Assembly: GCA_022605955.1 (NCBI GenBank)
Contig: JAKCOZ010000316.1
Coordinates: 62,001 to 126,000 of the forward strand
Direction of reading: 5' to 3'
Source: Rallus limicola
Lineage: Eukaryota > Chordata > Aves > Gruiformes > Rallidae
DNA: 64,000 bases
Shown here: positions 1-11,080 of the stretch, piece after piece
How the letters are laid out: each line of letters begins with the position of its first letter
Position numbering within the stretch: position 1 is the first letter of the stretch
Made by a program: the position numbers and the translations under genes
Notes under the pieces: generated by a model
Database searches by the model: none
Told to the model about the DNA's origin: nothing
The model's input: only the letters and a program-made list of their open reading frames with translations

Positions 1-3000
1 TCATGCCTAGCTTCTTTACTTTGGGAGTTATTGCTGGACGTTTAGCATGTTTTGAACTGCAGTCTGCTAGGGCCGAGAAAAGCACCGTAGGAGGTTCCAG
101 GCATGTTCCCTCTTTCCAGGCAAAGGAAAAGGCTGAGAGCCAAAGTGACAGGGTCTGCTTGTGAGTCCTGTTAGGAGGTTTCAGACAAGCTATGCCTTTC
201 ATGCCTAGCTTCTTTACTTTGGGAGTTATTGCTGGACGTTTAGCATGTTTTGAACTGCAGTCTGCTAGGGCCGAGAAAAGCACCGTAGGAGGTTCCAGGC
301 ATGTTCCCTCTTTCCAGGCAAAGGAAAAGGCTGAGAGCCAAAGTGACAGGGTCTGCTTGTGTGTCCTGTTAGGAGGTTTCAGACAAGCTATGCCTTTCAT
401 GCCTAGCTTCTTTACTTTGGGAGTTATTGCTGGACGTTTAGCATGTTTTGAACTGCAGTCTGCTAGGGCCGAGAAAAGCACCGTAGGAGGTTCCAGGCAT
501 GTTCCCTCTTTCCAGGCAAAGGAAAAGGCTGAGAGCCAAAGTGACAGGGTCTGCTTGTGTGTCCTGTTAGGAGGTTTCAGACAAGCTATGCCTTTCATGC
601 CTAGCTTCTTTACTTTGGGAGTTATTGCTGGACGTTTAGCATGTTTTGAACTGCAGTCTGCTAGGGCCGAGAAAAGCACCGTAGGAGGTTCCAGGCATGT
701 TCCCTCTTTCCAGGCAAAGGAAAAGGCTGAGAGCCAAAGTGACAGGGTCTGCTTGTGTGTCCTGTTAGGAGGTTTCAGACAAGCTATGCCTTTCAGTCCT
801 AGCTTCTTTACTTTGGGAGTTATTGCTGGACGTTTAGCATGTTTTGAACTGCAGTCTGCTAGGGCCGAGAAAAGCACCGTAGGATGTTCCAGGCATGTTC
901 CCTCTTTCCAGGCAAAGGAAAAGGCTGAGAGCCAAAGTGACAGGGTCTGCTTGTGTGTCCTGTTTGGAGGTTTCAGACAAGCTATGCCTTTCAGTCCTAG
1001 CTTCTTTACTTTGGGAGTTATTGCTGGACGTTTAGCATGTTTTGAACTGCAGTCTGCTAGGGCCGAGAAAAGCACCGTAGGAGGTTCCAGGCATGTTCCC
1101 TCTTTCCAGGCAAAGGAAAAGGCTGAGAGCCAAAGTGACAGGGTCTGCTTGTGTGTCCTGTTAGGAGGTTTCAGACAAGCTATGCCTTTCAGTCCTAGCT
1201 TCTTTACTTTGGGAGTTATTGCTGGACGTTTAGCATGTTTTGAACTGCAGTCTGCTAGGGCCGAGAAAAGCACCGTAGGAGGTAGCAGGTATGTTCCCTC
1301 TTTCCAGGCAAAGGAAAAGGCTGAGAGCCAAAGTGACAGGGTCTGCTTGTGTGTCCTGTTAGGAGGTTTCAGACAAGCTATGCCTTTCATGCCTAGCTTC
1401 TTTACTTTGGGAGTTATTGCTGGACGTTTAGCATGTTTTGAACTGCAGTCTGCTAGGGCCGAGAAAAGCACCGTAGGAGGTTCCAGGCATGTTCCCTCTT
1501 TCCAGGCAAAGGAAAAGGCTGAGAGCCAAAGTGACAGGGTCTGCTTGTGTGTCCTGTTAGGAGGTTTCAGACAAGCTATGCCTTTCATGCCTAGCTTCTT
1601 TACTTTGGGAGTTATTGCTGGACGTTTAGCATGTTTTGAACTGCAGTCTGCTAGGGCCGAGAAAAGCACCGTAGGAGGTTCCAGGCATGTTCCCTCTTTC
1701 CAGGCAAAGGAAAAGGCTGAGAGCCAAAGTGACAGGGTCTGCTTGTGTGTCCTGTTAGGAGGTTTCAGACAAGCTATGCCTTTCAGTCCTAGCTTCTTTA
1801 CTTTGGGAGTTATTGCTGGACGTTTAGCATGTTTTGAACTGCAGTCTGCTAGGGCCGAGAAAAGCACCGTAGGAGGTTCCAGGCATGTTCCCTCTTTCCA
1901 GGTAAAGGAAAAGGCTGAGAGCCAAAGTGACAGGGTCTGCTTGTGTGTCCTGTTAGGAGGTTTCAGACAAGCTATGCCTTTCATGCCTAGCTTCTTTACT
2001 TTGGGAGTTATTGCTGGACGTTTAGCATGTTTTGAACTGCAGTCTGCTAGGGCCGAGAAAAGCACCGTAGGAGGTTCCAGGCATGTTCCCTCTTTCCAGG
2101 CAAAGGAAAAGGCTGAGAGCCAAAGTGACAGGGTCTGCTTGTGTGTCCTGTTAGGAGGTTTCAGACAAGCTATGCCTTTCAGTCCTAGCTTCTTTACTTT
2201 GGGAGTTATTGCTGGACGTTTAGCATGTTTTGAACTGCAGTCTGCTAGGGCCGAGAAAAGCACCGTAGGAGGTTCCAGGCATGTTCCCTCTTTCCAGGCA
2301 AAGGAAAAGGCTGAGAGCCAAAGTGACAGGGTCTGCTTGTGTGTCCTGTTTGGAGGTTTCAGACAAGCTATGCCTTTCAGTCCTAGCTTCTTTACTTTGG
2401 GAGTTATTGCTGGACGTTTAGCATGTTTTGAACTGCAGTCTGCTAGGGCCGAGAAAAGCACCGTAGGAGGTAGCAGGTATGTTCCCTCTTTCCAGGCAAT
2501 GGAAAAGGCTGAGAGCCAAAGTGACAGGGTCTGCTTGTGTGTCCTGTTAGGAGGTTTCAGACAAGCTATGCCTTTCATGCCTAGCTTCTTTACTTTGGGA
2601 GTTATTGCTGGACGTTTAGCATGTTTTGAACTGCAGTCTGCTAGGGCCGAGAAAAGCACCGTAGGAGGTTCCAGGCATGTTCCCTTTTTCCAGGCAAAGG
2701 AAAAGGCTGAGAGCCAAAGTGACAGGGTCTGCTTGTGTGTCCTGTTAGGAGGTTTCAGACAAGCTATGCCTTTCAGTCCTAGCTTCTTTACTTTGGGAGT
2801 TATTGCTGGACGTTTAGCATGTTTTGAACTGCAGTCTGCTAGGGCCGAGAAAAGCACCGTAGGAGGTAGCAGGTATGTTCATTCTTTCCAGGCAAAGGAA
2901 AAGGCTGAGAGCCAAAGTGACAGGGTCTGCTTGTGTGTCCTGTTAGGAGGTTTCAGACAAGCTATGCCTTTCAGTCCTAGCTTCTTTACTTTGGGAGTTA

Positions 3001-3359
3001 TTGCTGGACGTTTAGCATGTTTTGAACTGCAGTCTGCTAGGGCCGAGAAAAGCACCGTAGGAGGTTCCAGGCATGTTCCTTCTTTCCAGGCAAAGGAAAA
3101 GGCTGAGAGCCAAAGTGACAGGGTCTGCTTGTGTGTCCTGTTAGGAGGTTTCAGACAAGCTATGCCTTTCAGTCCTAGCTTCTTTACTTTGGGAGTTATT
3201 GCTGGACGTTTAGCATGTTTTGAACTGCAGTCTGCTAGGGCCGAGAAAAGCACCGTAGGAGGTTCCAGGCATGTTCCCTCTTTCCAGGCAAAGGAAAAGG
3301 CTGAGAGCCAAAGTGACAGGGTCTGCTTGTGAGTCCTGTTAGGAGGTTTCAGACAAGCT
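1..3359 (+). repeat. Variant-rich distal segment of the forward arm, 17 monomers (first partial)
   Basis: This stretch precedes the 39-monomer HOR and has a different monomer order, with many S-type copies (starting 786, 984, 1182, 1776, 2172, 2370, 2766, 2964, 3162). It carries alleles otherwise typical of the reverse arm: CTGTTTGGAGG at about 963 and 2349, GGTAAAGG at about 1902, and GTTCATTCT at about 2878. The first monomer is cut by the window edge and ends with the TGTGAGTCC allele. No gene or non-satellite sequence is present. Confidence 0.85.
192..389 (+). repeat. Representative consensus monomer, 198 bp
   Basis: This copy matches the majority base at every variable site I tracked. 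It has 97 G+C, three CpG dinucleotides (monomer positions 46-47, 81-82 and 93-94) and one CTGCAG (PstI) site at monomer 65-70. Internal repetition is weak: TAGGAGGTTCCAG at 95-107 recurs with one mismatch at 179-191, and TTCCAGGCA at 102-110 recurs at 121-129. CATGCCT at 9-15 is the reverse complement of AGGCATG at 106-112, but only in M-type copies. These elements have no common spacing, so they do not show that the monomer is a dimer of a smaller unit. Confidence 0.95.
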
Positions 3360-6300
3360 ATGCCTTTCAGTCCTAGCTTCTTTACTTTGGGAGTTATTGC
3401 TGGACGTTTAGCATGTTTTGAACTGCAGTCTGCTAGGGCCGAGAAAAGCACCGTAGGAAGTTCCAGGCATGTTCCCTCTTTCCAGGCAAAGGAAAAGGCT
3501 GAGAGCCAAAGTGACAGGGTCTGCTTGTGTGTCCTGTTAGGAGGTTTCAGACAAGCTATGCCTTTCATGCCTAGCTTCTTTACTTTGGGAGTTATTGCTG
3601 GACGTTTAGCATGTTTTGAACTGCAGTCTGCTAGGGCCGAGAAAAGCACCGTAGGAGGTTCCAGGCATGTTCCCTCTTTCCAGGCAAAGGAAAAGGCTGA
3701 GAGCCAAAGTGACAGGGTCTGCTTGTGTGTCCTGTTAGGAGGTTTCAGACAAGCTATGCCTTTCATGCCTGGCTTCTTTACTTTGGGAGTTATTGCTGGA
3801 CGTTTAGCATGTTTTGAACTGCAGTCTGCTAGGGCCGAGAAAAGCACCGTAGGAGGTTCCAGGCATGTTCCCTCTTTCCAGGCAAAGGAAAAGGCTGAGA
3901 GCCAAAGTGACAGGGTCTGCTTGTGTGTCCTGTTAGGAGGTTTCAGACAAGCTATGCCTTTCATGCCTAGCTTCTTTACTTTGGGAGTTATTGCTGGACG
4001 TTTAGCATGTTTTGAACTGCAGTCTGCTAGGGCCGAGAAAAGCACCGTAGGAGGTTCCAGGCATGTTCCCTCTTTCCAGGCAAAGGAAAAGGCTGAGAGC
4101 CAAAGTGACAGGGTCTGCTTGTGTGTCCTGTTAGGAGGTTTCAGACAAGCTATGCCTTTCATGCCTAGCTTCTTTACTTTGGGAGTTATTGCTGGACGTT
4201 TAGCATGTTTTGAACTGCAGTCTGCTAGGGCCGAGAAAAGCACCGTAGGAGGTTCCAGGCATGTTCCCTCTTTCCAGGCAAAGGAAAAGGCTGAGAGCCA
4301 AAGTGACAGGGTCTGCTTGTGAGTCCTGTTAGGAGGTTTCAGACAAGCTATGCCTTTCATGCCTAGCTTCTTTACTTTGGGAGTTATTGCTGGACGTTTA
4401 GCATGTTTTGAACTGCAGTCTGCTAGGGCCGAGAAAAGCACCGTAGGAGGTTCCAGGCATGTTCCCTCTTTCCAGGCAAAGGAAAAGGCTGAGAGCCAAA
4501 CTGACAGGGTCTGCTTGTGTGTCCTGTTAGGAGGTTTCAGACAAGCTATGCCTTTCATGCCTAGCTTCTTTACTTTGGGAGTTATTGCTGGACGTTTAGC
4601 ATGTTTTGAACTGCAGTCTGCTAGGGCCGAGAAAAGCACCGTAGGAGGTTCCAGGCATGTTCCCTCTTTCCAGGCAAAGGAAAAGGCTGAGAGCCAAAGT
4701 GACAGGGTCTGCTTGTGAGTCCTGTTAGGAGGTTTCAGACAAGCTATGCCTTTCATGCCTAGCTTCTTTACTTTGGGAGTTATTGCTGGACGTTTAGCAT
4801 GTTTTGAACTGCAGTCTGCTAGGGCCGAGAAAAGCACCGTAGGAGGTTCCAGGCATGTTCCCTCTTTCCAGGCAAAGGAAAAGGCTGAGAGCCAAAGTGA
4901 CAGGGTCTGCTTGTGTGTCCTGTTAGGAGGTTTCAGACAAGCTATGCCTTTCATGCCTAGCTTCTTTACTTTGGGAGTTATTGCTGGATGTTTAGCATGT
5001 TTTGAACTGCAGTCTGCTAGGGCCGAGAAAAGCACCGTAGGAGGTTCCAGGCATGTTCCCTCTTTCCAGGCAAAGGAAAAGGCTGAGAGCCAAAGTGACA
5101 GGGTCTGATGTGTGTCCTGTTAGGAGGTTTCAGACAAGCTATGCCTTTCATGCCTAGCTTCTTTACTTTGGGAGTTATTGCTGGACGTTTAGCATGTTTT
5201 GAACTGCAGTCTGCTAGGGCCGAGAAAAGCACCGTAGGAGGTTCCAGGCATGTTCCCTCTTTCCAGGCAAAGGAAAAGGCTGAGAGCCAAAGTGACAGGG
5301 TCTGCTTGTGTGTCCTGTTAGGAGGTTTCAGACAAGCTATGCCTTTCATGCCTAGCTTCTTTACTTTGGGAGTTATTGCTGGACGTTTAGCATGTTTTGA
5401 ACTGCAGTCTGCTAGGGCCGAGAAAAGCACCGTAGGAGGTTCCAGGCATGTTCCCTCTTTCCAGGCAAAGGAAAAGGCTGAGAGCCAAAGTGACAGGGTC
5501 TGCTTGTGTGTCCTGTTAGGAGGTTTCAGACAAGCTATGCCTTTCAGTCCTAGCTTCTTTACTTTGGGAGTTATTGCTGGACGTTTAGCATGTTTTGAAC
5601 TGCAGTCTGCTAGGGCCGAGAAAAGCACCGTAGGAGGTTCCAGGCATGTTCCCTCTTTCCAGGCAAAGGAAAAGGCTGAGAGCCAAAGTGACAGGGTCTG
5701 CTTGTGTGTCCTGTTAGGAGGTTTCAGACAAGCTATGCCTTTCATGCCTAGCTTCTTTACTTTGGGAGTTATTGCTGGACGTTTAGCATGTTTTGAACTG
5801 CAGTCTGCTAGGGCCGAGAAAAGCACCGTAGGAGGTTCCAGGCATGTTCCCTCTTTCCAGGCAAAGGAAAAGGCTGAGAGCCAAAGTGACAGGGTCTGCT
5901 TGTGTGTCCTGTTAGGAGGTTTCAGACAAGCTACGCCTTTCAGGCCTAGCTTCTTTACTTTGGGAGTTATTGCTGGACGTTTAGCATGTTTTGAACTGCA
6001 GTCTGCTAGGGCCGAGTAAAGCACCGTAGGAGGTTCCAGGCATGTTCCCTCTTTCCAGGCAAAGGAAAAGGCTGAGAGCCAAAGTGACAGGGTCTGCTTG
6101 TGTGTCCTGTTAGGAGGTTTCAGACAAGCTATGCCTTTCAGTCCTAGCTTCTTTACTTTGGGAGTTATTGCTGGACGTTTAGCATGTTTTGAACTGCAGT
6201 CTGCTAGGGCCGAGAAAAGCACCGTAGGAGGTTCCAGGCATGTTCCCTCTTTCCAGGCAAAGGAAAAGGCTGAGAGCCAAAGTGACAGGGTCTGCTTCTG

Positions 6301-9300
6301 TGTCCTGTTAGGAGGTTTCAGACAAGCTATGCCTTTCATGCCTAGCTTCTTTACTTTGGGAGTTATTGCTGGACGTTTAGCATGTTTTGAACTGCAGTCT
6401 GCTAGGGCCGAGAAAAGCACTGTAGGAGGTAGCAGGTATGTTCCTTCTTTCCAGGCAAAGGAAAAGGCTGAGAGCCAAAGTGACAGGGTCTGCTTGTGTG
6501 TCCTGTTAGGAGGTTTCAGACAAGCTATGCCTTTCATGCCTAGCTTCTTTACTTTGGGAGTTATTGCTGGACGTTTAGCATGTTTTGAACTGCAGTCTGC
6601 TAGGGCCGAGAAAAGCACCGTAGGAGGTTCCAGGCATGTTCCCTCTTTCCAGGCAAAGGAAAAGGCTGAGAGCCAAAGTGACAGGGTCTGCTTGTGAGTC
6701 CTGTTAGGAGGTTTCAGACAAGCTATGCCTTTCATGCCTAGCTTCTTTACTTTGGGAGTTATTGCTGGACGTTTAGCATGTTTTGAACTGCAGTCTGCTA
6801 GGGCCGAGAAAAGCACCGTAGGAGGTTCCAGGCATGTTCCCTCTTTCCAGGCAAAGGAAAAGGCTGAGAGCCAAAGTGACAGGGTCTGCTTGTGAGTCCT
6901 GTTAGGAGGTTTCAGACAAGCTATGCCTTTCAGTCCTAGCTTCTTTACTTTGGGAGTTATTGCTGGACGTTTAGCATGTTTTGAACTGCAGTCTGCTAGG
7001 GCCGAGAAAAGCACCGTAGGAGGTTCCAGGCATGTTCCCTCTTTCCAGGCAAAGGAAAAGGCTGAGAGCCAAAGTGACAGGGTCTGCTTGTGTGTCCTGT
7101 TAGGAGGTTTCAGACAAGCTATGCCTTTCATGCCTAGCTTCTTTACTTTGGGAGTTATTGCTGGACGTTTAGCATGTTTTGAACTGCAGTCTGCTAGGGC
7201 CGAGAAAAGCACCGTAGGAGGTTCCAGGCATGTTCCCTCTTTCCAGGCAAAGGAAAAGGCTGAGAGCCAAAGTGACAGGGTCTGCTTGTGTGTCCTGTTA
7301 GGAGGTTTCAGACAAGCTATGCCTTTCATGCCTAGCTTCTTTACTTTGGGAGTTATTGCTGGACGTTTAGCATGTTTTGAACTGCAGTCTGCTAGGGCCG
7401 AGAAAAGCACCGTAGGAGGTTCCAGGCATGTTCCCTCTTTCCAGGCAAAGGAAAAGGCTGAGAGCCAAAGTGACAGGGTCTGCTTGTGTGTCCTGTTAGG
7501 AGGTTTCAGACAAGCTATGCCTTTCATGCCTAGCTTCTTTACTTTGGGAGTTATTGCTGGACGTTTAGCATGTTTTGAACTGCAGTCTGCTAGGGCCGAG
7601 AAAAGCACCGTAGGAGGTTCCAGGCATGTTCCCTCTTTCCAGGCAAAGGAAAAGGCTGAGAGCCAAAGTGACAGGGTCTGCTTGTGAGTCCTGTTAGGAG
7701 GTTTCAGACAAGCTATGCCTTTCAGTCCTAGCTTCTTTACTTTGGGAGTTATTGCTGGACGTTTAGCATGTTTTGAACTGCAGTCTGCTAGGGCCGAGAA
7801 AAGCACCGTAGGAGGTTCCAGGCATGTTCCCTCTTTCCAGGCAAAGGAAAAGGCTGAGAGCCAAAGTGACAGGGTCTGCTTGTGTGTCCTGTTAGGAGGT
7901 TTCAGACAAGCTATGCCTTTCATGCCTAGCTTCTTTACTTTGGGAGTTATTGCTGGACGTTTAGCATGTTTTGAACTGCAGTCTGCTAGGGCCGAGAAAA
8001 GCACCGTAGGAGGTTCCAGGCATGTTCCCTCTTTCCAGGCAAAGGAAAAGGCTGAGAGCCAAAGTGACAGGGTCTGCTTGTGTGTCCTGTTAGGAGGTTT
8101 CAGACAAGCTATGCCTTTCAGGCCTAGCTTCTTTACTTTGGGAGTTATTGCTGGACGTTTAGCATGTTTTGAACTGCAGTCTGCTAGGGCCTAGAAAAGC
8201 ACCGTAGGAGGTTCCAGGCATGTTCCCTCTTTCCAGGCAAAGGAAAAGGCTGAGAGCCAAAGTGACAGGGTCTGCTTGTGTGTCCTGTTAGGAGGTTTCA
8301 GACAAGCTATGCCTTTCATGCCTAGCTTCTTTACTTTGGGAGTTATTGCTGGACGTTTAGCATGTTTTGAACTGCAGTCTGCTAGGGCCGAGAAAAGCAC
8401 TGTAGGAGGTAGCAGGTATGTTCCCTCTTTCCAGGCAAAGGAAAAGGCTGAGAGCCAAAGTGACAGGGTCTGCTTGTGTGTCCTGTTAGGAGGTTTCAGA
8501 CAAGCTATGCCTTTCATGCCTAGCTTCTTTACTTTGGGAGTTATTGCTGGACGTTTAGCATGTTTTGAACTGCAGTCTGCTAGGGCCGAGAAAAGCACCG
8601 TAGGAGGTTCCAGGCATGTTCCCTCTTTCCAGGCAAAGGAAAAGGCTGAGAGCCAAAGTGACAGGGTCTGCTTGTGTGTCCTGTTAGGAGGTTTCAGACA
8701 AGCTATGCCTTTCAGGCCTAGCTTCTTTACTTTGGGAGTTATTGCTGGACGTTTAGCATGTTTTGAACTGCAGTCTGCTAGTGCCGAGTAAAGCACCGTA
8801 GGAGGTTCCAGGCATGTTCCCTCTTTCCAGGCAAAGGAAAAGGCTGAGAGCCAAAGTGACAGGGTCTGCTTGTGTGTCCTGTTAGGAGGTTTCAGACAAG
8901 CTATGCCTTTCAGTCCTAGCTTCTTTACTTTGGGAGTTATTGCTGGACGTTTAGCATGTTTTGAACTGCAGTCTGCTAGGGCCGAGAAAAGCACCGTAGG
9001 AGGTTCCAGGCATGTTCCCTCTTTCCAGGCAAAGGAAAAGGCTGAGAGCCAAAGTGACAGGGTCTGCTTCTGTGTCCTGTTAGGAGGTTTCAGACAAGCT
9101 ATGCCTTTCATGCCTAGCTTCTTTACTTTGGGAGTTATTGCTGGACGTTTAGCATGTTTTGAACTGCAGTCTGCTAGGGCCGAGAAAAGCACTGTAGGAG
9201 GTAGCAGGTATGTTCCTTCTTTCCAGGCAAAGGAAAAGGCTGAGAGCCAAAGTGACAGGGTCTGCTTGTGTGTCCTGTTAGGAGGTTTCAGACAAGCTAT

Positions 9301-11080
9301 GCCTTTCATGCCTAGCTTCTTTACTTTGGGAGTTATTGCTGGACGTTTAGCATGTTTTGAACTGCAGTCTGCTAGGGCCGAGAAAAGCACCGTAGGAGGT
9401 TCCAGGCATGTTCCCTCTTTCCAGGCAAAGGAAAAGGCTGAGAGCCAAAGTGACAGGGTCTGCTTGTGTGTCCTGTTAGGAGGTTTCAGACAAGCTATGC
9501 CTTTCATGCCTAGCCTCTATACTTTGGGAGTTATTGCTGGACGTTTAGCATGTTTTGAACTGCAGTCTGCTAGGGCCGAGAAAAGCACTGTAGGAGGTAG
9601 CAGGTATGTTCCCTCTTTCCAGGCAATGGAAAAGGCTGAGAGCCAAAGTGACAGGGTCTGCTTGTGTGTCCTGTTAGGAGGTTTCAGACAAGCTATGCCT
9701 TTCAGTCCTAGCTTCTTTACTTTGGGAGTTATTGCTGGACGTTTAGCATGTTTTGAACTGCAGTCTGCTAGGGCCGAGAAAAGCACCGTAGGAGGTTCCA
9801 GGCATGTTCCCTCTTTCCAGGCAAAGGAAAAGGCTGAGAGCCAAAGTGACAGGGTCTGCTTGTGTGTCCTGTTAGGAGGTTTCAGACAAGCTATGCCTTT
9901 CATGCCTAGCTTCTTTACTTTGGGAGTTATTGCTGGACGTTTAGCATGTTTTGAACTGCAGTCTGCTAGGGCCGAGAAAAGCACTGTAGGAGGTAGCAGG
10001 TATGTTCCCTCTTTCCAGGCAAAGGAAAAGGCTGAGAGCCAAAGTGACAGGGTCTGCTTGTGTGTCCTGTTAGGAGGTTTCAGACAAGCTATGCCTTTCA
10101 TGCCTAGCTTCTTTACTTTGGGAGTTATTGCTGGACGTTTAGCATGTTTTGAACTGCAGTCTGCTAGGGCCGAGAAAAGCACCGTAGGAGGTTCCAGGCA
10201 TGTTCCCTCTTTCCAGGCAAAGGAAAAGGCTGAGAGCCAAAGTGACAGGGTCTGCTTGTGAGTCCTGTTAGGAGGTTTCAGACAAGCTATGCCTTTCATG
10301 CCTAGCTTCTTTACTTTGGGAGTTATTGCTGGACGTTTAGCATGTTTTGAACTGCAGTCTGCTAGGGCCGAGAAAAGCACCGTAGGAGGTTCCAGGCATG
10401 TTCCCTCTTTCCAGGCAAAGGAAAAGGCTGAGAGCCAAAGTGACAGGGTCTGCTTGTGTGTCCTGTTAGGAGGTTTCAGACAAGCTATGCCTTTCATGCC
10501 TAGCTTCTTTACTTTGGGAGTTATTGCTGGACGTTTAGCATGTTTTGAACTGCAGTCGGCTAGGGCCGAGAAAAGCACCGTAGGAGGTTCCAGGCATGTT
10601 CCCTCTTTCCAGGCAAAGGAAAAGGCTGAGAGCCAAAGTGACAGGGTCTGCTTGTGTGTCCTGTTAGGAGGTTTCAGACAAGCTATGCCTTTCAGTCCTA
10701 GCTTCTTTACTTTGGGAGTTATTGCTGGACGTTTAGCATGTTTTGAACTGCAGTCTGCTAGGGCAGAGAAAAGCACCGTAGGAGGTTCCAGGCATGTTCC
10801 CTCTTTCCAGGCAAAGGAAAAGGCTGAGAGCCAAAGTGACAGGGTCTGCTTGTGTGTCCTGTTAGGAGGTTTCAGACAAGCTATGCCTTTCAGTCCTAGC
10901 TTCTTTACTTTGGGAGTTATTGCTGGACGTTTAGCATGTTTTGAACTGCAGTCTGCTAGGGCCGAGAAAAGCACCGTAGGAGGTTCCAGGCATGTTCCCT
11001 CTTTCCAGGCAAAGGAAAAGGCTGAGAGCCAAAGTGACAGGGTCTGCTTGTGAGTCCTGTTAGGAGGTTTCAGACAAGCT
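3360..11080 (+). repeat. HOR copy 1, 39 monomers (7,721 bp)
   Basis: The unit starts at an S-type monomer with the GGAAGTTCC allele. A diagnostic run of nine monomers follows: CCTGGCTTC in the third, TGTGAGTCC in the fifth, AACTGACAG in the sixth, TGTGAGTCC in the eighth, and GGATGTTTAG plus the 1-bp loss in the ninth. A 14-monomer block then runs to 7912, including an R-type copy at 5933 with GCTACGCC and CGAGTAAAG. A 16-monomer block closes the unit, marked by GGGCCTAGAAA at 8190, CCTCTATACT at about 9515, GTCGGCTAG at 10556 and GGGCAGAG at 10762. The whole order restarts at 11081, exactly 39 x 198 - 1 bp later. Confidence 0.9.
5108..5108 (+). repeat. 1-bp loss defining a 197-bp monomer (HOR copy 1)
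   Basis: GTCTGATGTGTG replaces GTCTGCTTGTGTG at the end of the monomer that starts at 4944. That monomer also carries GGATGTTTAG, a CpG transition. It is the ninth monomer of the diagnostic run. Confidence 0.95.

Noticed and set aside
192..3332. 1,046-codon plus-strand frame with a 66-residue repeat (and the similar frames through the array)
   Set aside because: The frame is a by-product of a 198-bp monomer without a stop in that phase. It is ended by common alleles (TGTGAGTCC, CGAGTAAAG, GGGCCTAG), has no unique start or end and no recognisable domain.
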